Shown piece after piece: positions 1 through 8,655 of a stretch of 64,000 nt of DNA. Position 1 is the stretch's first letter, and each line of letters begins with the position of its first letter. Location: assembly GCF_018613605.1 (NCBI RefSeq), contig NZ_JAGGPU010000001.1, positions 124,001 through 188,000 on the forward strand, given 5' to 3'. The notes below the pieces were generated by a model. It saw only the letters and a list, made by a program, of their open reading frames with translations. It ran no database searches and was not told the origin of the DNA. Origin of the DNA: Pedobacter sp. ISL-64. GTDB taxonomy: Bacteria > Bacteroidota > Bacteroidia > Sphingobacteriales > Sphingobacteriaceae. Position numbers and translations under genes: made by a program.

Positions 1-1047
1 GTCGAAAGAACCATATTGAGGTGTATTTGCTACGCCATATTTAGTACGGGCAACATCCAAAAACTGTGCTAAAGTACTATTAGTGATTCTGAAACGTGCT
101 TCATCAGCGGGGCCGTTAACATCGGCAATAATTAATGGGCGAGCATCTTTCTGATGATCTAAACCAACGAAATAATGTAATTTATCCTTGATAATCGGGC
201 CACCTAAAGTAAAACCATATTGATAAGTAGAGAAATCATTGTCACGCTTTACACCTCTAATATCGTAACGGCTGGCTAACCAATCTGCACGGCCATAACC
301 AAAGGCGCTTCCACTTACTGTGTTTGTACCAGATTTAGTTACAGCGGTTACTGTACCGCCTCCGGCTCTGCCTAGAGTAACATCATATTGATTGGTTACT
401 ACCTTAAACTCGCGAACGGCCTCAATAGAAATGGAATATGGTGCACCACTACGACTCGTAGTACTACCGGCTGATGTTGGGTTTTTAGCATTCATTCCAT
501 CAATGGTATAATTTGTAGAAGAACCTAACTGCCCCGAAATATTTCCACCACGGCTTAAAGGAGATAAATCCATTAAGTTAGAAAAATTACGCCCGTTTAC
601 AGGTAATTGGTTCATTGTTTTGGCCGAGATTTCTGTAGAAGCGCCAAAGTTTTGAACTTTGTTCCTCAAACCAGAAGCCACAACCTGTACTGCGTCTAAA
701 TCCTGCGAAGCTTCCTGCATGGCAACGTTTACCCTAACCACATCGCCAAGGTTTAACATATAACCATTTCTGATCTGCTCGCCAAAACCTACATAAATGG
801 CTTTTACCGAATAAGGGCCACCCAATGGAAGCTCTTTAAAAGTATACTCGCCCTGAGCGTTGGTAGATGTTTTAGTAGTGAAACCTGTTGAATTGTTTCT
901 GATCTGCACCGAAACTCCAGGAATAGATTTCTTTTGTTGATCGGTGATTACACCCGAAATTGATGCCTGGGTTGTTTGTGCAAATGCCCGGTTCTGGACA
1001 AGGCAAAACAGGAACAACACTGCAATAAGTAAATTTTTCATCATCAT
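1..1047 (-). CDS. TonB-dependent receptor, Oar-like (N-terminal part; gene runs off the window)
   Basis: Outer membrane receptor that would import a ligand using TonB energy; the substrate cannot be told. A signal peptide (MKNLLIAVLFLFCLVQ..., cleavage after AFAQ) is followed by a carboxypeptidase-regulatory-like beta-sandwich (about residues 28-110, ISGVITDQQKKSIPGVSV). A plug domain follows (PVNGRNFSNLMDLSP, then NYTIDGMNAKNPTSAG) and the start of the barrel. The combination of this N-terminal domain and the NGRNF plug motif is typical of the large Oar/CarboxypepD_reg receptors. Three consecutive ATG codons (1047, 1044, 1041) make the exact start ambiguous. The C-terminal barrel lies beyond position 1. 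It is not clearly in an operon with the amidohydrolases, which are separated from it by a terminator. Confidence 0.9.
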   Translation of the reverse strand, partial: MMMKNLLIAVLFLFCLVQNRAFAQTTQASISGVITDQQKKSIPGVSVQIRNNSTGFTTKTSTNAQGEYTFKELPLGGPYSVKAIYVGFGEQIRNGYMLNLGDVVRVNVAMQEASQDLDAVQVVASGLRNKVQNFGASTEISAKTMNQLPVNGRNFSNLMDLSPLSRGGNISGQLGSSTNYTIDGMNAKNPTSAGSTTSRSGAPYSISIEAVREFKVVTNQYDVTLGRAGGGTVTAVTKSGTNTVSGSAFGYGRADWLASRYDIRGVKRDNDFSTYQYGFTLGGPIIKDKLHYFVGLDHQKDARPLIIADVNGPADEARFRITNSTLAQFLDVARTKYGVANTPQYGSFD

Positions 1048-1230
1048 TTGTTTTTTTAACGGTTATGAAGCTTGCCTGAGCCTGTTTTTTTGCTGTTCAG
1101 GCAGATTTCATTATGATTAGTTCTGATTTTTTATGATGACAAAGATGTTAATGTGCTGTTAACTGAATCCTGATTTAATATTAATAATAGGTTTAGTCCT
1201 TGGTAGTTTTTAAGCCTGATGTTAAAATAA

Positions 1231-1262
1231 AAAACGGCCGATAAATCAATATCGGCCGTTTG
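1231..1262 (-). terminator. Rho-independent terminator of the amidohydrolase operon
   Basis: Perfect inverted repeat ACGGCCGAT (1234-1242) and ATCGGCCGT (1251-1259) with an 8-nt loop. On the minus strand it is followed by a T-rich run (TTTTTATTTTAA). It lies just past the stop of the downstream amidohydrolase gene, so it ends that operon before the receptor gene. Confidence 0.85.
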
Positions 1263-1280
1263 TGTTAAACTGGTGTTAAC

Positions 1281-2591
1281 TTATTTCTTCTCAGCAATAT
1301 ATTTATCACTGAACTTTTTATCCAACTGTTTGTGTAGATTATCAAGATTAATATCCCTGCCCTGAATAAAAGCCTGCTCCACTTTGTTGGTGCGCATATC
1401 CAAAGCGTCGCCAGCTGAAATAAAGAAAGTAGCATCTTTGCCAGTCTCAATACTACCCGCGGTTTTATCAATGCCCATCGCTTTTGCAGCGTTTAAGGTA
1501 ATGGTTGATAAAGCTTTTTCTTTGTCCAAGCCCCAAGCCGTAACCGTACCGGCCATAAAAGGCAGGTTGCGCTGTTGCCAGTAACCATCAATGCTCAATA
1601 CTACATTTAAGCCTGCATTGGCCAATATTGCAGCATTTTTATAAGGCATATTTACATCGTCATCATTATTGTTAGGTAAAGCATGGGGCTGTTTCACCAC
1701 TAAGGTAATGTTGTTTTCTTTCAGGAAATCGATGATCAGGTAAGCTTCATCTGCCCCTGTAATTACCGGGGTGATGCCAAATTTCTTGGCGAAATTAACG
1801 GCTGCAACAATATCTTTATGACTTTCGGCCGCGATAAACAATTTTTCGTTACCGGCGAATACTTTTTTCATCGCCTCGAAACGGGTATTAATTGCATCTG
1901 GTTTGCCGATTTCAGCATAAGCTTTGGCCTCGGCAAAGAAGGATGTTAGCTGCGCAATGGCAGCCTGTGTTCTTTCTGCTAAGCTTTCTGGCGATTGTTG
2001 CGGTCTGCCGAAACCACCGAAGCCGCCTCTGAAACGTGGCGTAACTGGCCAGGTCATGTGCATGGCATCGTCGATTTTAAGTGCTGCATCTTCCCAGTTC
2101 CAGGCATCGAGCTGAACAACTGATGAACTGCCCGAAACTGTTCCGCCTTGTGGTGTTGGCTGTGCCATTAATACACCATTGCTACGCAAGGTAGCCGGAA
2201 CTTTCGAGTCGGTATTGTAAGCCACAATAGAACGGATGTGCGAGTTGAAATCGCCGATTTCCTGAAAATCCAATGTTGCTTTTACGGCTTCAATTTCGGT
2301 TAAACCCAGGTTGGTGGTTGCGGCAATAATGCCTGGGTAAATATGTTTACCTGTAGCCACAATGCGCATTACATCATCCTGTGGAACCTGTCCGTTGGCG
2401 GTAACCGAGATAATTTTTCCGTTGCCAAAAAGGATGGTTCCGTTTTCGATCACTGTTCCATTGCCAATATGCACGGTTGCACCTGTAATGGCGATGGTTT
2501 TGCTTTGTTTTTTAGCTGGCGATAGGTTTGCCTGTGCAAAACACATCAGGCTCGAAGCCGAAAAAGCCAGACTGAATAAATATGTTTTCAT
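1281..2591 (-). CDS. Amidohydrolase-family protein lacking the HxH metal motif (secreted)
   Basis: Second gene of a two-gene operon; its ATG follows the upstream stop by one base, so the genes are probably translationally coupled. The start at 2591 gives a clean signal peptide (MKTYLFSLAFSASSLMCFAQ). A longer start at 2603 would overlap the upstream stop and spoil the signal. The body has the amidohydrolase N-terminal beta-sandwich (ITGATVHIGNGTVIENGTILFGNGKI) and C-terminal strand region (GSIETGKDATFFISAGD). The first metal site, normally HxH after the PG(x)I(x)D turn, reads PGIIAATTNLGLTE, so the metal ligands are absent. It may be a non-catalytic subunit or partner of the larger upstream protein. 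The substrate is unknown. The length of 436 residues is normal for one domain. Confidence 0.85.
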   Translation of the reverse strand: MKTYLFSLAFSASSLMCFAQANLSPAKKQSKTIAITGATVHIGNGTVIENGTILFGNGKIISVTANGQVPQDDVMRIVATGKHIYPGIIAATTNLGLTEIEAVKATLDFQEIGDFNSHIRSIVAYNTDSKVPATLRSNGVLMAQPTPQGGTVSGSSSVVQLDAWNWEDAALKIDDAMHMTWPVTPRFRGGFGGFGRPQQSPESLAERTQAAIAQLTSFFAEAKAYAEIGKPDAINTRFEAMKKVFAGNEKLFIAAESHKDIVAAVNFAKKFGITPVITGADEAYLIIDFLKENNITLVVKQPHALPNNNDDDVNMPYKNAAILANAGLNVVLSIDGYWQQRNLPFMAGTVTAWGLDKEKALSTITLNAAKAMGIDKTAGSIETGKDATFFISAGDALDMRTNKVEQAFIQGRDINLDNLHKQLDKKFSDKYIAEKK

Positions 2592-2592
2592 G

Positions 2593-5500
2593 TTAGTGTG
2601 CATGTTCTTTCTCGGTTAATTCTGCTGAATAGTTTTCTAAGGTTTCGCAATTGTACAGACGTGGTGCATCGCCTAATGGGCGTTGTGTACGGCCACCTTT
2701 GCTTTTACTCTCTAACATCTTCTGGATCAAGCGTGCTTTTTCTGTCTGTTGAGCTTTGATTACCTGTGCATCTTTCTCGATATCCCAATACGCAATACCA
2801 TCCACAAAAGTTTTCTCTGCCCTGGCGTAAACAGAAAGTGGATTGGCGGTCCAGATCACCACATCGGCATCTTTACCTGCTTTTAAACTGCCCACTTTAT
2901 CGTCGATATGCAGCATCTTTGCCGGGTTTAAGGTTACAAACTTAAAAGCATCTTCTTCCGGAACGTTACCGTATAATACCGATTTTCCTGCTTCCTGGTT
3001 TAAGTGACGGGCCATTTCGGCATCATCAGAGTTGAAAGCGGTAGTTACGCCAACATTGTGCATGATTTTTCCGTTATAAGGGATGGCTTCGGCCACTTCG
3101 TTTTTATAGGCCCACCAATCGGAGAAGGTAGAACCTGCAATGCCGTGCGCTTTCATTTTATCGGCCACTTTATAGCCTTCTAAAATGTGCGTAAAGGTAT
3201 TGATCTTGAATCCTAAGCTATCAGCCACATGAATTAACATATTGATCTCGCTCTGCACATAAGAGTGGCAGGTAATGAAACGTTTGTTGTTCAAAATCTC
3301 AACAATAGCATCTAATTCTAGATCTTTACGTACGCTGTTACCTTTCACTGATAAAGCTTTTTCATATTCTTTTGCACGGGTAAATTCATCCACAAAAGTT
3401 TGCTCAACACCCATACGTGTAACCGGGAAACGGGCACCTGTACCGAAATTACTCTGTTTCACGTTTTCGCCCAAAGCAAATTTGATGAAACCATCCGCAC
3501 CTGCAAATTTCAGTTCCTCTGGCGATTTGCCCCAGCGCAGTTTAATCAATTGCGATTGGCCACCGATTGGATTGGCCGACCCGTGTAGGATTTGTGAAGT
3601 GGTTACACCACCGGCCAGCTGGCGGTAAATGTTTACGTCTTCAGAATTGAGGATGTCGGCAACGCGTACCTCGGCAGAAACCGATTGCGCACCTTCGTTA
3701 ATGCCGCCTGCACCTGCAATGTGCGAGTGCTCATCAATAATACCAGCGGTTACGTGTTTACCGGTAGCATCGATCACTTTCGCACCGCTTGCCGAAAGGT
3801 TTTTGCCAACCGCTTTAATTTTTCCGTTTTCTAAAAGTACGTCGGCATTTTGGAGGATTCCATCTTTTTCATTCGTCCAAACGGTACCGTTTTTAATTAA
3901 AACCGTTTCTTGTTTGGGCAGTTCAGTGCTTCCGAAGGCAGAGAAGGGATAAATTACCGGCCCCATGGCCAAAGTGCTTTTTGGCTCTTCTTTTTTAGGT
4001 GTTTCTTTTGCGGCTTCTTTATAAGTTGCTGTAAATTTTCCCGTAGTGCCATCAGCCAGAGCCGATTCGCCTTTGATGGTAACCGGGTTTGCCGAAGTAA
4101 TGTAACCGCTTAACCGGACATCACCCTTAGGATTTTTCTTTAGGTTGAAATTGATGCTTACCCAATCGCCATTTCTGGTAAAGGTTGCTGTGGTTTTAAC
4201 ACTATCTACACCGGTTCTTTCAATAGCGGCTGTCGATCCGCCACCTGTTCCGATAATTTTTAGGATTAAAGCACCAATACCATCAACGTTTAAATTATAA
4301 GTACCGCGTACATCGCTTATATCCATTTTGTTAACAATGAAACGTTTGCCCTGTACCCAGTTTTCGAAAATAATGTTTCCGTTTTTGAACAGGTTATCAG
4401 ATGAGATTAAAAAATTGGCTACTTTTCCTTTTTCTAGGGAACCCACTTTATCGCTGATGCCCAAGAGTGAGGCAGGGATTTCGGTAACCGATTGTAGGGC
4501 CTGTTTTTCAGTTAAGCCATTTTCTATCGCAGTGCGGATGTTTGCCCAAAAATCGCGACTGTTCTCCAGGCCGAATGCCGTTAAAGCAAATTTAATCCCT
4601 GCTTTTTCCAAGCTGGCTGGATTGGTTGGTGCCAGTTCCCAGCCTTTCATTTGTGATAAAGTGACGTTTCTGGCCTCTGCCGGATCTTCAACGTCATAAG
4701 CTTTAGGGAAAGTTACGGGAATAATTAAACTAGCTCCGGTAGCTTTAACCTCGTTTATCCGTTGGTATTCATCACCTGTAGATTTAATGATGTATTTCTT
4801 GCCAAATTCTTTTCCGATTTTATCAGCACGCAGAATGTTCTGCCATCCATCAACTTCAAAAATTTGCGGCATAGTTTGTTGCTTGCCAAATTCGTCTAGC
4901 GAAATGTTGTACTCCTCTTTTTGTTTGCCATACCATTGCGCATCGTAATACGTTTGACGCAATAACGCAATAGAGCCCATTAACGAAGTCGGGTAATCGT
5001 TTGATGATATTCCTTTGTTAAACGAATAGTTTGCTGCGGTTTGATCTTTTAAGAATACGCTGTTATCTGCACCTTCGTTTAAAGTTACAGCAGCAGAAAC
5101 GCCGCGGGCAATACCATCGCGGTTAATTACATTTACACTACCAAAGCCTACCTTACGTAATTCATCTGCTTTTTTGCTGTCGGTAGAAAAGATGCTTTTT
5201 ACATAAGTTTCCGGCCTGATTGATTCGTTCCAGCCATAAGCACCTTTTTTGGTAGAAACGAAAATAGACTGACGTTGACCGCCGAAACCTCGCTGTTGTG
5301 CAGGTGTTTCGCTAAGTCCATAACTGGTAAAGGCATCAATTAGGGAGGGGTAAACAAATTTTCCTTTAAGGTCGATTACCACGTAGCCTTTAGGTACGGC
5401 TAAACCAGCACCAATACCCTGTATGGTTTGTCCTTTGATTAAAAGTGTGGCATTTGTTAGAGTCTGGTTGGCATTAACTACTATTGTTGCGTTGGTAAAG

Positions 5501-5613
5501 GCAAACATTCCAGGTCGGGTATCGAAAGAACCGTTAACGGGAAAGGAAGTTTGCTGTGCAAACAGAATTGTAGTAGAAAATACCAGCCCGATGGCAAGTA
5601 AAATTTTCTTCAT
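2593..5613 (-). CDS. Two-domain amidohydrolase, secreted (degenerate domain plus active-looking domain)
   Basis: The signal peptide MKKILLAIGLVFSTTILFAQ is followed by two amidohydrolase-like modules. The first (about residues 25-410) has the fold signatures (LKGKFVYPSLIDA, GSLEKGKVANFLISSD) but DAFTSYG in place of HxH. The middle (about 420-540) is a beta-rich linker. The second (about 560-985) has GIIDEHSHIAG (HxH metal ligands), later histidines in FITCHSY and FTHILEGY, and NSDDAEM supplying the usual Asp, so it should be a working metal-dependent hydrolase. Substrate is not predictable; relatives include imidazolonepropionase- and dipeptidase-like enzymes. It is the first gene of the operon with the smaller protein at 1281. 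Probably periplasmic. Confidence 0.88.
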   Translation of the reverse strand: MKKILLAIGLVFSTTILFAQQTSFPVNGSFDTRPGMFAFTNATIVVNANQTLTNATLLIKGQTIQGIGAGLAVPKGYVVIDLKGKFVYPSLIDAFTSYGLSETPAQQRGFGGQRQSIFVSTKKGAYGWNESIRPETYVKSIFSTDSKKADELRKVGFGSVNVINRDGIARGVSAAVTLNEGADNSVFLKDQTAANYSFNKGISSNDYPTSLMGSIALLRQTYYDAQWYGKQKEEYNISLDEFGKQQTMPQIFEVDGWQNILRADKIGKEFGKKYIIKSTGDEYQRINEVKATGASLIIPVTFPKAYDVEDPAEARNVTLSQMKGWELAPTNPASLEKAGIKFALTAFGLENSRDFWANIRTAIENGLTEKQALQSVTEIPASLLGISDKVGSLEKGKVANFLISSDNLFKNGNIIFENWVQGKRFIVNKMDISDVRGTYNLNVDGIGALILKIIGTGGGSTAAIERTGVDSVKTTATFTRNGDWVSINFNLKKNPKGDVRLSGYITSANPVTIKGESALADGTTGKFTATYKEAAKETPKKEEPKSTLAMGPVIYPFSAFGSTELPKQETVLIKNGTVWTNEKDGILQNADVLLENGKIKAVGKNLSASGAKVIDATGKHVTAGIIDEHSHIAGAGGINEGAQSVSAEVRVADILNSEDVNIYRQLAGGVTTSQILHGSANPIGGQSQLIKLRWGKSPEELKFAGADGFIKFALGENVKQSNFGTGARFPVTRMGVEQTFVDEFTRAKEYEKALSVKGNSVRKDLELDAIVEILNNKRFITCHSYVQSEINMLIHVADSLGFKINTFTHILEGYKVADKMKAHGIAGSTFSDWWAYKNEVAEAIPYNGKIMHNVGVTTAFNSDDAEMARHLNQEAGKSVLYGNVPEEDAFKFVTLNPAKMLHIDDKVGSLKAGKDADVVIWTANPLSVYARAEKTFVDGIAYWDIEKDAQVIKAQQTEKARLIQKMLESKSKGGRTQRPLGDAPRLYNCETLENYSAELTEKEHAH

Positions 5614-5697
5614 AATAAGTTTAGTGTTTAATTTGTTTAAAACTAATATAAATAAGCGTTCAATCTGTTGAATATCCTATTTTTTACAATTAATGTC

Positions 5698-5705
5698 TAT
5701 TTTTG
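5698..5705 (+). promoter_or_regulatory. Possible -7 promoter box (TAnnTTTG) upstream of the cytochrome b-like gene
   Basis: TATTTTTG fits the Bacteroidota sigma -7 consensus TAnnTTTG and lies 20 nt before the ATG at 5726. No convincing -33 TTTG is seen at the usual spacing, so this is a weak call. Confidence 0.35.
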
Positions 5706-5725
5706 AGTCATAGAAATTAATTGAT

Positions 5726-6172
5726 ATGAACGATATTTTAAAAAGTGCCCACTCTGGATGGCGCTATGTGGTTTTTCTTTTGCTAATTATTGCCGTTGTT
5801 AAGGCTTTGTCTGGCTGGTTTGGTAATAAAACCTATACAGAAGGTGATAGAAAGCTAAATGTTTTCACTTTAATCAGTGCACACATTCAATTGTTGATTG
5901 GTTTGGTACTTTATTTCAGCGAAGGCTGGTATAAGTTGAGCAGTGCCGGTGCACCAGCGGTGCGTTATTTTAAAATGGAGCACATCAGTATGATGATAAT
6001 TGCGATTATTTTAATTACTGTTGGTAATGCTAAATCGAAAAAAGTTGCTGACGCTGTTGCAAAACACCGTACCATTTCAGTTTTCTTTGGCTTAGCATTG
6101 ATTTTGATTATTGTAACCATTTTATTAATGGTAAAAGAAGTTCCGGGTAGATCGTTTTTTGGGGTTTCATAG
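5726..6172 (+). CDS. Four-helix membrane protein, cytochrome b-like
   Basis: 148 residues with four hydrophobic helices (about 12-30, 45-64, 86-103, 112-135). Each helix carries or abuts a histidine: H9 before helix 1, one in SAHIQLLIG, one in KMEHISMM, one in AKHRTISVF. This arrangement suggests heme ligation; related proteins in this phylum are often labelled cytochrome B. The redox partner is unknown. No signal peptide beyond the first helix. It is divergent from the amidohydrolase operon and followed by the trp leader region, so probably monocistronic. Confidence 0.6.
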   Translation: MNDILKSAHSGWRYVVFLLLIIAVVKALSGWFGNKTYTEGDRKLNVFTLISAHIQLLIGLVLYFSEGWYKLSSAGAPAVRYFKMEHISMMIIAIILITVGNAKSKKVADAVAKHRTISVFFGLALILIIVTILLMVKEVPGRSFFGVS

Positions 6173-6278
6173 TAATTATAAAAAGCAGGGGCCTGGACGC
6201 GTGGCGAAGAGCACATGCTGTATTCGACTTCGGACTAAATTTATTTTCATAATTATTTCCATTTTTGGAAATTCTTTA

Positions 6279-6286
6279 TATTTTTG
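6279..6286 (+). promoter_or_regulatory. Putative trp promoter -7 box
   Basis: TATTTTTG matches TAnnTTTG, with TTTC at 6256-6259, 19 nt upstream, as a near-match to the -33 TTTG. A start a few bases after the G would place the transcript 5' end almost at the leader peptide ATG (6293), giving an unusually short or leaderless leader. Confidence 0.5.
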
Positions 6287-6292
6287 TTGCTC

Positions 6293-6370
6293 ATGATCAA
6301 CAATATACATACATGGCTTTGGCAAAGTAATTCGAACGAATTGCGCTGGCTGCGTATGAACAAAATATAG
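6293..6370 (+). CDS. trpL: trp operon leader peptide (25 aa, three Trp codons)
   Basis: A 25-codon ORF ATG...TAG lies between the cytochrome-like gene and trpE. Trp residues are at positions 8, 10 and 19 (TWLWQ...LRWLR), a density far above chance for such a short peptide. It is followed 33 nt later by a strong terminator hairpin and then by trpE. This is the layout of a ribosome-mediated attenuator: stalling at Trp codons under Trp starvation would favour an antiterminator. The segment at 6343-6351 (GCGCTGGCT), which includes the third Trp codon, can pair with the 5' arm of the terminator (6405-6414), with nine pairs, two of them G-U, and one bulged base. Stalling at codon 8 or 10 would leave that segment free. 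The pairing is inferred by eye. Confidence 0.75.
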   Translation: MINNIHTWLWQSNSNELRWLRMNKI

Positions 6371-6402
6371 TTTATCAACCTAAACCTTATTAAAGAACCA
6401 TT

Positions 6403-6437
6403 AAAGCCCGGCGTAGAACCACACGCCGGGCTTTTTA
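6403..6437 (+). terminator. trp attenuator terminator
   Basis: Stem AGCCCGGCGT (6405-6414) pairs perfectly with ACGCCGGGCT (6423-6432) over an 8-nt loop, followed by TTTTT. It sits between the Trp-rich leader ORF and trpE, about 60 nt before the trpE start, so read-through would be required for trpE expression. Confidence 0.85.
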
Positions 6438-6497
6438 TTGTTAAAAAATACGAAATGCAAACCTTAAGCCCTATAGCTTACACCATTTACCTTTATC

Positions 6498-7895
6498 ATG
6501 TATAAAATTAATACGACTTACAAAAAAATGCTTGCCGATACCACAACGCCAGTGAGCATTTATTTACGCTTACGTGATGTGTATCCTAACAGCATCCTGT
6601 TAGAAAGTTCTGACTACCACAGCAGAGAAAACTCGATGAGTTTTGTTTGTGCCGATCCGGTAGCAGGAATTATTTTGAAGGGATCGCGATTAGAGACTTA
6701 TTTTCCTGATGGCGCCGTAGAGATTACCGAAAGTAAAAACCTGATTGAAGAAATTGCCGATTTTAAAGATAAATTCAGAGAAACGGAATTACCCGAAATT
6801 AAATTTATTTCGAGCGGTCTGTTTGGCTATTTTACCTGGAATGCAGTACAACATTTTGAAGATATAAAGTTTACTTCTAAAACACCAGAGGGTGAAGAAA
6901 TTCCGGAAATGCAGTATCACCTGTACCGTTATATCATTGCCATCGATCACTTTAAAAATGAAATCACCCTTTTCAAAAATACTTTCGAAGGAGAAGAAGA
7001 GGGTGGGCTTGAAAAAATGGAGTACCTGATCCAGAATAAAAATTACCCTGAATATAAGTTTCAACTTCGCGGTGAGGAAAGTTCAAACCTAACCGATCAG
7101 GGATTTATGGATCTGGTAGAGAAACTACAAAAGCATATTTACCGCGGTGATGTTTTCCAGATTGTGCCTTCAAGAGCATTTAAACAAGCATTTTCTGGTG
7201 ATGAATTTAATGTATACCGTTGCCTGCGTTCGATAAACCCATCTCCTTATCTGTTTTATTTTGATTATGGGAATTTTAAATTGTTCGGTTCTTCGCCAGA
7301 GGCACAGATTACCATCAAAAACAATTCGGCCAATATTTTCCCAATCGCAGGAACTTTTAAACGCAGCGGAAACGACATCGAAGATGCTGAACAGGCCCGT
7401 AAATTAGAACAAGACCCGAAAGAAAGTGCAGAACATGTAATGCTGGTTGATTTGGCCAGAAACGATTTAAGCAGGCACTGTAACCGCGTGGAGGTAAAAT
7501 CTTTTAAAGAGGTACAATACTATTCACACCTGATCCATCTGGTAAGTAAAGTGAGTGGTCATTTGCAGGAAAACGTAAGTGCTTTTAAAGTAGTTGCCGA
7601 TACCTATCCGGCAGGTACCTTAAGTGGTGCGCCAAAATACAAAGCCATGCAGTTGATTGACGAAAACGAAAAGCTGGGCAGGAATTTTTATGCTGGTGCA
7701 ATTGGTTTTATGGGCTTTAATGAAGATTTTAACCATGCCATCATGATCAGGACGTTTATGAGCAAGAATAACGAACTGCATTACCGTGCAGGTGCGGGTA
7801 TTGTGGCCGATTCCGTTCCCGAAACTGAAATGCAGGAGGTGAACAATAAAATTGCGGCGTTGCGTAAAGCGGTGCAAATGGCAGAGGGAATATAG
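6498..7895 (+). CDS. trpE: Anthranilate synthase component I
   Basis: Converts chorismate and glutamine-derived ammonia to anthranilate, the first committed step of tryptophan synthesis, with TrpG. Its 465 residues are normal length. The tryptophan feedback motif LLESx10S is intact (residues 34-37 and S48), so the enzyme should be inhibited by Trp. Chorismate-binding signatures follow: GDVFQIVPSRAF, FKLFGSSPE, PIAGTFKRSGN, MLVDLARNDLSRHC, AGTLSGAPKYKAM and YRAGAGIVADSVPE. The feedback motif favours TrpE over PabB. It is the first structural gene after the attenuator and is followed by trpG after 52 nt. Confidence 0.96.
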   Translation: MYKINTTYKKMLADTTTPVSIYLRLRDVYPNSILLESSDYHSRENSMSFVCADPVAGIILKGSRLETYFPDGAVEITESKNLIEEIADFKDKFRETELPEIKFISSGLFGYFTWNAVQHFEDIKFTSKTPEGEEIPEMQYHLYRYIIAIDHFKNEITLFKNTFEGEEEGGLEKMEYLIQNKNYPEYKFQLRGEESSNLTDQGFMDLVEKLQKHIYRGDVFQIVPSRAFKQAFSGDEFNVYRCLRSINPSPYLFYFDYGNFKLFGSSPEAQITIKNNSANIFPIAGTFKRSGNDIEDAEQARKLEQDPKESAEHVMLVDLARNDLSRHCNRVEVKSFKEVQYYSHLIHLVSKVSGHLQENVSAFKVVADTYPAGTLSGAPKYKAMQLIDENEKLGRNFYAGAIGFMGFNEDFNHAIMIRTFMSKNNELHYRAGAGIVADSVPETEMQEVNNKIAALRKAVQMAEGI

Positions 7896-7947
7896 TTGGG
7901 AGTGAGGAGTTTTTAGTTTGGAGTAAAATCCGTTAACAGGAAATAAA

Positions 7948-8538
7948 ATGGAAAATATAGATAAAAAAACCGTCTTAGTAATTGATAACTATGATAGTTT
8001 TACCTACAATCTTGTGCATTTAATTAACGAAGTTGGTTATGAAGCAGAAGTTTGGAGAAATGATAAATTCGATCTGGCCGATGTAGATAAGTATGATAAA
8101 ATTTTACTTTCACCTGGGCCGGGCATTCCGGAAGAAGCTGGTTTGTTATTAGATGTAATTAAAACTTATGCGCCAACGAAGAGTATTTTTGGGGTATGTT
8201 TAGGCCAGCAAGCCATAGCCGAAGTTTTTGGCGGTACTTTATTGAACCTGGGCAGACCAATGCACGGAATTGCTACACCGGTAACTGTTGTAGATGGCGA
8301 TGAGCCTTTGTTCTGGGAATGCCCGCAAACCATAAATGTTGGTCGCTACCACAGTTGGGTAGTGAGTAAAGATAACTTCCCTTCGTGTTTAAAAATTACA
8401 GCAAGAGATCATAAGAATGAAATTATGGCGTTAAGGCATGAAACTTTAGATGTACGCGGGGTACAGTTTCATCCTGAAAGTGTGTTAACGGAGTATGGGA
8501 AACAGATGATGGAAAACTGGTTAACCTCAACCCCCTAG
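7948..8538 (+). CDS. trpG: Anthranilate synthase component II (glutamine amidotransferase)
   Basis: Class I glutamine amidotransferase supplying ammonia to TrpE. The catalytic triad is visible: C84 in GVCLGQQ, H175 and E177 in QFHPES. NYDSFTYNLVH at the N terminus and LSPGPGIPEEAG (oxyanion region) are characteristic of TrpG/PabA. 196 residues is the full length for an unfused subunit. It may also serve para-aminobenzoate synthesis, as in some bacteria, but the position after trpE supports TrpG. The usual next gene, trpD, is missing; instead there is an intergenic repeat and then trpC. Confidence 0.95.
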   Translation: MENIDKKTVLVIDNYDSFTYNLVHLINEVGYEAEVWRNDKFDLADVDKYDKILLSPGPGIPEEAGLLLDVIKTYAPTKSIFGVCLGQQAIAEVFGGTLLNLGRPMHGIATPVTVVDGDEPLFWECPQTINVGRYHSWVVSKDNFPSCLKITARDHKNEIMALRHETLDVRGVQFHPESVLTEYGKQMMENWLTSTP

Positions 8539-8548
8539 TGCTTTATTC

Positions 8549-8650
8549 ATCCGGTCGTCATCCTGAACTTGATTCAGGATCTTACTGGGATTAGTTAACT
8601 TTTAGATGCTGAAACAAATCCGGTAGCTATCGGATCAGCACGACGGATAA
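8549..8650. repeat. Intergenic palindromic element (CGTCATCCTGAAC type)
   Basis: The element fills nearly the whole trpG-trpC gap. It starts ATCCGGTCGTCATCC and ends CAGCACGACGGAT, giving imperfect inverted ends. Internally, CCTGAACTTGATTCAGGATCTT forms a short hairpin, and related text recurs at 23015-23082 and 60638-60675. No ORF is present. It may reduce or modulate trpG-trpC readthrough. Confidence 0.7.
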
Positions 8651-8655
8651 GTAAA

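Noticed and set aside
1048..1230. Riboswitch upstream of the TonB-dependent receptor
   Set aside because: No conserved cobalamin or other aptamer boxes or clear stem set were seen in the short gap.
2593..2603. Start of the second amidohydrolase at 2603
   Set aside because: It would overlap the upstream stop and add four residues before a clear signal peptide; ATG 2591 fits better.
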